This document shows, in pieces, positions 8,434-15,310 of a stretch of 16,495 bases of DNA. How positions within the stretch are numbered: position 1 is the first letter of the stretch; each line of letters opens with the position of its first letter. This stretch comes from Bacteroidales bacterium (GTDB lineage: Bacteria > Bacteroidota > Bacteroidia > Bacteroidales > UBA932), in NCBI GenBank assembly GCA_016303175.1, contig JAEDMF010000021.1, positions 1-16,495 on the forward strand, given 5' to 3'. The position numbers were made by a program, and so were the translations under genes. Below the pieces are notes generated by a model, which was not told the DNA's origin, did no database searches, and saw only the letters and a list, made by a program, of their open reading frames with translations.

Positions 8434-10244
8434 TGAAAAAGATATTTTCCGTTTTTGTTCCGTTGATGCTGTGTATGTCGTGTTCCGGCTTTCTGACCGA
8501 GAACCCTACTACTTCTTTGTCATCTGTATACGATACGGAGACTGCCCTGGAAACGAATGTCAGGGGTATCATCAGAAGTCTTGAGGGGCCCGGAATGTAC
8601 GCCTCGGATATGTTGGAAAACCTTCAATCCTGCTCGGGCCTTGTCCATTGGGGCTCGGTCAGCGGGCGTATAGGCGATGAGCGTTGGGATTGCGTGCTGC
8701 GCTGCCTGAACTATTCCTCAATGTCTTTGAACATAACAATGTACGGGTCATTCTACACGGCCATCAACAATTGCAATATTCTCATTGACGCTTTGCCTTC
8801 CAGTCCTGTTGATACGGAGTACAAGAAAGAAATCGAAGCAGAAGCGAAGTTGTACAGGGCTTATCTGTATTTTACCTTGGTGAGGCTTTATGGAGATGTT
8901 CCTTTGAGCCTTGGCGGGATATCCCAGGCCAGTTCGTACAAGGCTTTGCCCCGGGCCCCGTATTGCGAGGTTTACGCTCAGGTGCTCAAGGACTTGGAAA
9001 CGGCTTTTGAAAATATGCGCTCTCCGGAAAGGGTAGCCGCAGTGACCGGTACCCAGGGGCGTCCCAACAGATGGGCGGCAAGGGCAGTGCAGGCAGTTGT
9101 CTATCTGCAGATAGCTTCCATTCTGTCTGTCCCCCAGGATGAGAATTTTTACGATCCGTCCAAGCCAGGCCGCATTCCGGATTTCTCGAAATATGGCATT
9201 ATGGATGCATCCGATGCATACGACAAGGCTTACAAGGCAGCGAAGGATGTGATTGACAATGGACCTTACAAACTTGCGTGGAACTATGCTGACCTGTTCA
9301 AGTGGACCAGGTCCTACACTGATCACTACGGAAAGGATTGCTGGAATTTAGATGAGCGTATCCTTGTGATTCAGAGCACGGGACACAATAGCGGCAATGT
9401 CACCGCTATGCGTACCTTGCCCCAATATCCGGAAGGCAGCTCAGTCAAGGCCGGTACAAGCATTTCGCGTCACAGCAATATACGTCCTACGCGATTCTTT
9501 TTCCAGCAGTGGTGCCGGATGACAGGCGGGGTCAAGGGAGAAGCTGGTTCGGCCAGAGAAAATATGTACATCGGCAGCCCGGACCCCAGGTTGGATCTTT
9601 CGCTCTTTCACACCTCATACAAACGCTCGTCTGACGGCAAGACAGTTTCCGTCTATCCTGCCTCAGGTACGATTGAGCAGGTTAACATGGGAGGTTCAAT
9701 GCCGTTCTATCGGAAATATTGGAGCCCGACTTACTCCGGAATTCCCGATGTGGCTGATTTGTACCTGCTCCGTTTCAGTGAAATGTATTATGTTGCGGCA
9801 GAAGCGGCCGCACGCTTGGGCAGAAGTGATGAGGCCTATGATTTGATAGACAAGGTTCACGAAAGGGCGCGTCGTTCTGACCCTTCCGGCGTGCCTTCGT
9901 CCCAGCCGGCGTGGAATAAGGGACAGTTTGCTTCGGCAGATGAGTTCGTGACGGCTCTTATATGGGACAAACTCTTTGAGTTCTGCGGTGAAGACCACGA
10001 ATTCTTCGAAGTCCGCAGACTGGGAGCGAAATGGTTCAGCGATCAGGTAATCCAGCCTGTCAATGCCTTCCTTTCCGAGATGGACCAATGGACATACCGG
10101 GATACATATTATGGTGGCAGTTTTCAGTTTGAGACTGATTATCAGAAACTTCGCGCCAGCCTTTTATGTGAATTCCCCAAGGATGAACTGGCGTTGAATC
10201 CGGCAATGACTCCGGCGGACAAGAACGATTTTTCATGGGAATAG
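8433..10244 (+). CDS. SusD/RagB-like surface glycan-binding lipoprotein
   Basis: 603 residues. The lipoprotein signal has Lys at positions 2-3, a hydrophobic core and lipobox LCMSC (Cys17), followed by the family-typical GFLTENPTT. The SusD TPR helices are visible: the stretch AEAKLYRAYLYFTLVRLYGD near residues 145-165 is the classic RagB/SusD signature, and YLLRFSEMYYVAAEAAARLG plus the late ELFEF/FFEVRRLG-like segment (LFEFCGEDHEFFEVRRLG) form the C-terminal RagB domain. It sits on the outer surface and closes over the SusC barrel when glycan is bound. The start overlaps the SusC stop as TGATG. It is the only SusD in the window although two SusC-like receptors lie upstream. It is normal in length with no missing parts. 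Confidence 0.95.
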   Translation: MKKIFSVFVPLMLCMSCSGFLTENPTTSLSSVYDTETALETNVRGIIRSLEGPGMYASDMLENLQSCSGLVHWGSVSGRIGDERWDCVLRCLNYSSMSLNITMYGSFYTAINNCNILIDALPSSPVDTEYKKEIEAEAKLYRAYLYFTLVRLYGDVPLSLGGISQASSYKALPRAPYCEVYAQVLKDLETAFENMRSPERVAAVTGTQGRPNRWAARAVQAVVYLQIASILSVPQDENFYDPSKPGRIPDFSKYGIMDASDAYDKAYKAAKDVIDNGPYKLAWNYADLFKWTRSYTDHYGKDCWNLDERILVIQSTGHNSGNVTAMRTLPQYPEGSSVKAGTSISRHSNIRPTRFFFQQWCRMTGGVKGEAGSARENMYIGSPDPRLDLSLFHTSYKRSSDGKTVSVYPASGTIEQVNMGGSMPFYRKYWSPTYSGIPDVADLYLLRFSEMYYVAAEAAARLGRSDEAYDLIDKVHERARRSDPSGVPSSQPAWNKGQFASADEFVTALIWDKLFEFCGEDHEFFEVRRLGAKWFSDQVIQPVNAFLSEMDQWTYRDTYYGGSFQFETDYQKLRASLLCEFPKDELALNPAMTPADKNDFSWE

Positions 10245-10255
10245 AAATGGCAGAA

Positions 10256-11401
10256 ATGAAACAGAGATTTTTGATACCGGCATTTGTGGCCGCCCTATTG
10301 TGGAATTGTGTTCCTGACAGATCCGGAGAGTCTTTCCCTCAGGCAGTAAAAGTGCATTTTGCTTGCCCGCAGCCGTCCGTCATCGTACCGGAGTCGGCCA
10401 CGCAGGCTTCCTTTGCCATTGAGTCAAATGTGCCGTGGAATGTAAGGATATTGGAAGGGGCCGACTGGATTGATGAATATACTGCCGGCGGCGTCTGCAA
10501 TGGCAGTGTGGACCTCAAGTTCTCACAGAACAGTTCTTCGGCAGGAGAACGCAGCGTACTCTTGCGCGTGTGGTCGCCCCAGGACGAAAGCGTTACCTTG
10601 GATTTGAAGTTGACGCAGGAAGGAAGAAAATTTCTGGAGGCTTCCCTTTCTGAAAGCAGCGTGGGCTACGCCTCCTGTCAGGTAGTAATGCAAATCCGGG
10701 CAAATGTTGCTTGGGCCATTGAGAGCGAGGGATTGTCCTTTTCCGTGCAGGAGGGAGACGGCAATGCCGACGTGACCATAGACGTGCCTGAGCATAAGGA
10801 ATATAATGAACGGGAGTTTGTAATAAAGGTTGTTCCTGAGTTGGAGTCTTTGCCCGCTGTCCGACTTGTGCTGAAGCAGAAAGGCCCCTTTGCCCCTGTC
10901 AAATTGTATTTCAACCCGTCAGACTGGAATCCTGTTCTTACTCCCCCTGAGAACAATGTAGGTTTTACAGGAAGCTATACCTACCTTCCCGAAGGGTACA
11001 GCGTCGAGTTCTGTTGCAGCGATGACAGTACGGACCCGAATTATGCCTACAGGGGCTTTTCTTCCAATACCGTATCAGGCAAGGCTGCAGTCCGTTTCAA
11101 TACAAACAAGGCAATTGCCGGATGGATAAAATTACCCTGCCCTGACGATAGGAGAATCAAGTCCATTTCCCTATTCTGTCCGAATACCTCCAACAAATAT
11201 TTTTCCGTGTATTCGGATATATCCCATAATGATGTTCTTGGGGAGGGGATGACAGATGTGGCCACCGTCAAGAATTCCTCCTGCACTTTCGGATCGCAGT
11301 CTAATCCTTGGTTAAAGCAACCTTCTGTCGGGCAGACTTTGTATCTTTACAGCATTTCCAACAATGCTTACATCTCAGAATTAGTCATAGAGTTCGAGTA
11401 G
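10256..11401 (+). CDS. Second surface lipoprotein with two BACON-like domains
   Basis: 381 residues from the ATG at 10256. In-frame ATGs also exist at 10235 and 10247, but 10256 gives a normal lipoprotein n-region (MKQR), a short hydrophobic core and a Cys at 18. The lipobox LLWNC is imperfect (Asn before Cys), so lipidation is likely but not certain. Two Ig-like BACON domains follow: about residues 33-121, with S-N-V-P-W, ADWID and LKLTQEG; and about 128-208, with ANVAW and LVLKQKG. Residues ~213-381 are the shared C-terminal module. It follows SusD by 11 bases, the usual place for a surface glycan-binding protein (SusE/SusF position). It resembles the first BACON lipoprotein in design but has one BACON domain fewer and is diverged in sequence. 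It ends in two consecutive TAG codons. Confidence 0.82.
   Translation: MKQRFLIPAFVAALLWNCVPDRSGESFPQAVKVHFACPQPSVIVPESATQASFAIESNVPWNVRILEGADWIDEYTAGGVCNGSVDLKFSQNSSSAGERSVLLRVWSPQDESVTLDLKLTQEGRKFLEASLSESSVGYASCQVVMQIRANVAWAIESEGLSFSVQEGDGNADVTIDVPEHKEYNEREFVIKVVPELESLPAVRLVLKQKGPFAPVKLYFNPSDWNPVLTPPENNVGFTGSYTYLPEGYSVEFCCSDDSTDPNYAYRGFSSNTVSGKAAVRFNTNKAIAGWIKLPCPDDRRIKSISLFCPNTSNKYFSVYSDISHNDVLGEGMTDVATVKNSSCTFGSQSNPWLKQPSVGQTLYLYSISNNAYISELVIEFE
10892..11398 (+). other. Shared C-terminal beta-rich module, copy 3
   Basis: The C-terminal ~169 residues of the second BACON lipoprotein. It opens with APVKLYFNPSDW, has a core AVRFN...IKLPCPDDRRIKSISLF followed by the KYFSVYSD strand, and closes with LYLYSISNNAYISELVIEFE. 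It has the same order of strands as copies 1 and 2. Confidence 0.6.
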
Positions 11402-11413
11402 TAGAAATCAAAG

Positions 11414-14400
11414 ATGAAACGAATTTTCATAACAGCCGCTTCTTTGCTGCTAGCCGTCTCCGCCTGGGCGGAAAGAGTCAAACTGGATAATGTTGCGAAA
11501 GTATTGACAGATCGGGCGCCGGCATATATTGATGTGCGCCATTATGCAGGTACAGTATATACACAGGCCTTGGCTGAGTTGTACAGGGCCACTTCCGATG
11601 ATTTCTACAGCAAGCGGGCATTGGAGATATTGCAGGAATTTTCCCGGGGAAGCAAAGAAGGCTACGGTTCATTTCTAAGCTATAAAGTGGGAGGCACGGC
11701 TGCCCCTGAGCTTGCTTTTATGGGTTTTGACGCCGTGCGTGCCCAGGCGCTTTCAGGGGCTGAGGATATGTTCGCTAATCAGCAGAGGAACGATGATGGG
11801 GTAATGCTACCTCCTTGGCCTGATATACGTGGTAAGAATGCAATTTTCGTGGATTGCGTCTTTGCGGTGACTCCTTATCTGTTGTATTCCGGTCTGGCTT
11901 TCAAGCGACAGGAGTGGGTGGATTATGCCGCGTGGATGACGCTCAAGACCTTTGAAGACCTTTATGACCCCGACAGCGGTCTTCTGCATCAGGCTCGCGC
12001 GGTGAGACATCTTGCCCCCGGTCAGATGACTCAGGACTGCTGGAGCCGAGGCAACGGCTGGGGCGCTATGGCTCTTGCTGCCCTGATGCGGGATCTTCCC
12101 GCGGACAATGAATATTACGGGAAGGTATGTGAGCTGGCTCGCCGTTATTTTGCCGCCGTTATGAAGTATCAGGACGATGCAGGCCTGTGGCATCAGGAAA
12201 TGACTTGGGCCGACAGTTATCCCGAGATTTCCGGCTCGGCTTTGCTGTTGTACGGTTTGGGTACGGGAATACAGAAGGAAGTATTGCCGAATACTTATAT
12301 GCAGGCTTTTAAAAAGGGCCTTTCCGGGCTTCTTACTTATATTGACAAGGCAGGGAATGTGGGCAACACCTGCTCCGGCTGTCTGGCGTACGGCGACTGC
12401 ACCAAGGCCGCTTATGCCTCCCACAAGTTCTATTGTAATGAACAGCATGCTTTCGGACCGGTCTTGCTCTCCCTGTCCCAGGCTCTTGCGATGGGAATGG
12501 ATGAAGTGGACGCATCGTTGGGTTCAGCCATTGCCGATATCACTCCACGCTGTCACGTCCGCTGCATTCAGGAACGCAAACGGGATGTGGCCTGGGAGAA
12601 TGACAGGGTGGCCTACCGTGTATATTCGCAACTTTCTCCCAAGGATAAAATCAGCAGTGGAGTTGATTTCTGGGCCAAAAGTGTGGATTATCCCATAATT
12701 GAACGCTGGTATCGCAAGGACGCGCAGGGAGGCAGCTATCACGTGGACGACGGAGAGGGCTATGATTTCTATGCCGTGGGTAAAAATCGCGGCCTCGGGG
12801 GCATAGGGATATGGGATGGCACTTCCCTGATAGTGCCGGAGCCTTACATTGATTGTAAAATCATCTGCGATTCACCCGAATATCTCGAATTTTCCCTGAC
12901 ATATCCTGCCGTGGAATGTGGAGGGCAGACGGTAGAGTTGATTCATAAAATCAGTATGAAGCTTGGGGCATATTTCTATAAATCGGAAGTTACAGCCAAG
13001 ACCTCTTCGGGCAAGAGCGTCGTATTGGCAGCCGGACTGACCTCTTTCGGGAATGCCCAGGTCAGTAGGGATGCATCCCGAGCCTGCCTCAGTCTGGAGG
13101 AGGACATATCGGCCAAGGACGGCAGAATAGGTTCGACAGTGGTGGCCAGGCCTGAGAACTTTGCCGGTTTTGCCAGTGATGGCAAGGATGAACTGGTGCT
13201 GATGAATGTCGGAAGCGGTCAGACTGTAACCTTCTATGTGGCAGGAGCCTGGAGCGGGGATCTCCGCTTTGACCCCTTCTACAAGAGATGGCCCCGTATG
13301 ATGGCTGAAGTGGATTGGTACACACTTGACAAGTCATATTCCGTTGCGAAAGCAGGAAATACAATGATTGAAGATGCCCTTGCCGGGGCAGGCGAACTTT
13401 CCGAAGTATTCCGTACCGGTGCGGAGTGGGTGCCCTACCCTGCATATTCAGATAGGGAAGCTTGGAAGAAACTTGCCGGGAAGAGGGCCGGCTATATTCT
13501 TAAAATGGCCTCCAAATACGACAATTATGAATGGCATCCCATTCCTGCCAGCACATATCTCGAATATGAGAAGACGGGCAATCGGACCCTGATGAAATAT
13601 GAGGGGCGTAATAGGCAGTGCCTGAATGCCCTGGTGCTTGCGGAACTGGTTGAAGGCGAAGGCCGCTACCTCTCCAAGATTGCCGACTTCATGTGGCTTG
13701 AGACGACACGCTATTCCTGGGCTCATGCCCAGCATACGGCCCGCCAGACATCACGGCGAACCTTGCCCGAGCCTACTGACCGCTATATCAGTCTGCATTC
13801 TGCCGAAAATGCCGTGTCACTGGCATACGCATGTCATTTTTTCAAGGAAGAATTGGACAAGATGGACCCTTCAATCTGCAGGGTTGTACGCAATTCGATG
13901 CGGGAAAACATTTTCGAACCCTTTTTTGATGAGGCAAAACATAATTCGCCTGAAGAAAGGTTCCTGGGTCTGGGTTACGAGCAGACGCTTCTGAATAATT
14001 GGAACATATACTGCAACTTCGGTGTGCTTACCGCCTTTTTGCTGATGGAAGATGATCAGGAAGAACTTGTCCGCGCCCTGAAGCTTTCGGCAAAGTCAGT
14101 GGATGCATATTTGTCCTATATAGCTGACGATGGCTGCTGTGATGAAGGCCCCAGCTACTGGAGGATGTCTTTCGGCAAGATATATGAATACTGTCGTCTT
14201 CTGTATGATGCGTCCTCCGGTAAGGTCAATCTACTGAAGCATCCTCTGGTGCGGAAAATGGCGGAATTCAAGCCGAGAACTTACCTTGGAGACGGTTGGG
14301 TCGTGGATTACAGCGATGGAGCAGCCCGCTATCAGGGAGACCCAGGACATCTTTTCCGCTTCGGTTGCGATGTGGGCAGCAGGGAAGTGTGTGACTATGC

Positions 14401-15310
14401 GATATATCAGCTTGTGGACGCGGAATCCCGCAAGTTCAATTATCCTTCCTTGACATCAGGCGGTATTGCCAGCAGTCTTGAGGTCTTGCGCTATCAGGAT
14501 GAAATGACCGAATATGAAAACACTGCCCTTGCAGGGGCAGGGGGCGACTGGACAGCCTTGAAGAAGATTCTCGTATCGGAAATTAAGTCAGTATGGTATG
14601 ACAAGACCCAGCAATGCGTTATGCGCAAGGGCAAGTGGACTCTGGCAGCCAAAGGTGGACACAACAACGAGTCACACAACCACAATGATGTGGGCTCCGG
14701 AATTTTGATGTATGACTCAATGCCGGTTTTTGTGGACCCCGGAGCAGGGGATTATGTGAAGGCTACATTCGGAAAGGACAGATACACTTTGTGGCAGAAC
14801 TGTTCGGATTGGCATAATGCTCCCGTCATAAATGCTTGCGGACAGGCGACCGGACGTGAATATGCAGCTTCCCTGTGCGAGTGCAATCTGGGCAAGGGAT
14901 TATTCCGAGTTGAGTTTGCAAAGGCCTATCCCGAAGAAGCCTGCGCCAAAGTATATGACAGAACTTATTCGTTGACTGCCAAGGGCTTGACGATTACAGA
15001 CAAGTTCAGCCTCTCGGAGCGAAAGGCACCGGATGCGGTGAACTTCATTCTGTGGGGAGAACCGGTGGTGGAAGCCGGCCTCGTGAAAGTAACTGTACGC
15101 AGTTATGACGACAGCAGGAAAGAGGTCATAAATATAAAATACCCGGCTTCCCTGAAAGCCGTTGTGGAACAGAAGGCAATCAGCGAGTCGGACAAGAAGA
15201 TGACCTCGTCATGGAAAGGCTCTCTGTGGCGTCTGAGTTTCGTATCTGCATCCGATGCTCCTCTGACCGGCACTTACACATTTGAATTTAGGAATTTCCT
15301 TACACGATGA
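11414..15310 (+). CDS. Three-domain secreted enzyme: GH105-like unsaturated uronyl hydrolase, DUF4861, heparinase II/III-like polysaccharide lyase
   Basis: 1298 residues with an N-terminal signal peptide ending AWA|E (after 19). Residues ~25-365 are GH105/GH88-like, an (alpha/alpha)6 barrel that removes terminal unsaturated uronic acids. The motif WSRGNGWGAMAL (210-221), FVDCVF with Asp147 at the position I equate with the family's catalytic Asp, SYPEISGSALLLYGL and NEQHAFGPVLL are seen. Residues ~380-650 match DUF4861 (AWENDRVAYRVY, SGVDFW, YPIIERWY, DDGEGYDFYAVG, GGIGIWDG). Residues ~670-1298 are heparinase II/III-like: LLNNWNIYCNFG, CDEGPSYW, then GGHNNESHNHNDVG (1081-1094), VFVDPG (Asp1108) and WHNAP (His1134), which fit the family's zinc and catalytic region. 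The lyase would create the unsaturated ends that the hydrolase domain removes. 28 cysteines are spread along the chain. The frame is intact. The gene starts 12 bases after the previous stop and ends in a 4-base overlap with the next gene. Domain calls are firm; substrate and activity are inferred. Confidence 0.9.
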   Translation: MKRIFITAASLLLAVSAWAERVKLDNVAKVLTDRAPAYIDVRHYAGTVYTQALAELYRATSDDFYSKRALEILQEFSRGSKEGYGSFLSYKVGGTAAPELAFMGFDAVRAQALSGAEDMFANQQRNDDGVMLPPWPDIRGKNAIFVDCVFAVTPYLLYSGLAFKRQEWVDYAAWMTLKTFEDLYDPDSGLLHQARAVRHLAPGQMTQDCWSRGNGWGAMALAALMRDLPADNEYYGKVCELARRYFAAVMKYQDDAGLWHQEMTWADSYPEISGSALLLYGLGTGIQKEVLPNTYMQAFKKGLSGLLTYIDKAGNVGNTCSGCLAYGDCTKAAYASHKFYCNEQHAFGPVLLSLSQALAMGMDEVDASLGSAIADITPRCHVRCIQERKRDVAWENDRVAYRVYSQLSPKDKISSGVDFWAKSVDYPIIERWYRKDAQGGSYHVDDGEGYDFYAVGKNRGLGGIGIWDGTSLIVPEPYIDCKIICDSPEYLEFSLTYPAVECGGQTVELIHKISMKLGAYFYKSEVTAKTSSGKSVVLAAGLTSFGNAQVSRDASRACLSLEEDISAKDGRIGSTVVARPENFAGFASDGKDELVLMNVGSGQTVTFYVAGAWSGDLRFDPFYKRWPRMMAEVDWYTLDKSYSVAKAGNTMIEDALAGAGELSEVFRTGAEWVPYPAYSDREAWKKLAGKRAGYILKMASKYDNYEWHPIPASTYLEYEKTGNRTLMKYEGRNRQCLNALVLAELVEGEGRYLSKIADFMWLETTRYSWAHAQHTARQTSRRTLPEPTDRYISLHSAENAVSLAYACHFFKEELDKMDPSICRVVRNSMRENIFEPFFDEAKHNSPEERFLGLGYEQTLLNNWNIYCNFGVLTAFLLMEDDQEELVRALKLSAKSVDAYLSYIADDGCCDEGPSYWRMSFGKIYEYCRLLYDASSGKVNLLKHPLVRKMAEFKPRTYLGDGWVVDYSDGAARYQGDPGHLFRFGCDVGSREVCDYAIYQLVDAESRKFNYPSLTSGGIASSLEVLRYQDEMTEYENTALAGAGGDWTALKKILVSEIKSVWYDKTQQCVMRKGKWTLAAKGGHNNESHNHNDVGSGILMYDSMPVFVDPGAGDYVKATFGKDRYTLWQNCSDWHNAPVINACGQATGREYAASLCECNLGKGLFRVEFAKAYPEEACAKVYDRTYSLTAKGLTITDKFSLSERKAPDAVNFILWGEPVVEAGLVKVTVRSYDDSRKEVINIKYPASLKAVVEQKAISESDKKMTSSWKGSLWRLSFVSASDAPLTGTYTFEFRNFLTR
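12545..13363 (+). other. DUF4861 domain within the fusion protein
   Basis: About residues 378-650 of the fusion protein, between the hydrolase and lyase domains. The run of signatures AWENDRVAYRVY, SGVDFWAK, DYPIIERWY, HVDDGEGYDFYAVG, RGLGGIGIWDG and ISMKLGAYFYKSEVT fits DUF4861, a beta-rich Bacteroidota domain of unknown function often encoded close to uronyl hydrolases and lyases. It could bind sugar or act as an enzyme; nothing in the sequence decides which. Confidence 0.75.

Noticed and set aside
10892..11398. C-terminal modules as type IX secretion sorting domains
   Set aside because: Two of the three carriers have lipoprotein signals, and the modules lack the short Lys-rich ending of type IX sorting domains.
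11402..11413. Terminator or promoter in the short gap before the fusion gene
   Set aside because: Only 12 bases, no inverted repeat, no T-run; too short for either.
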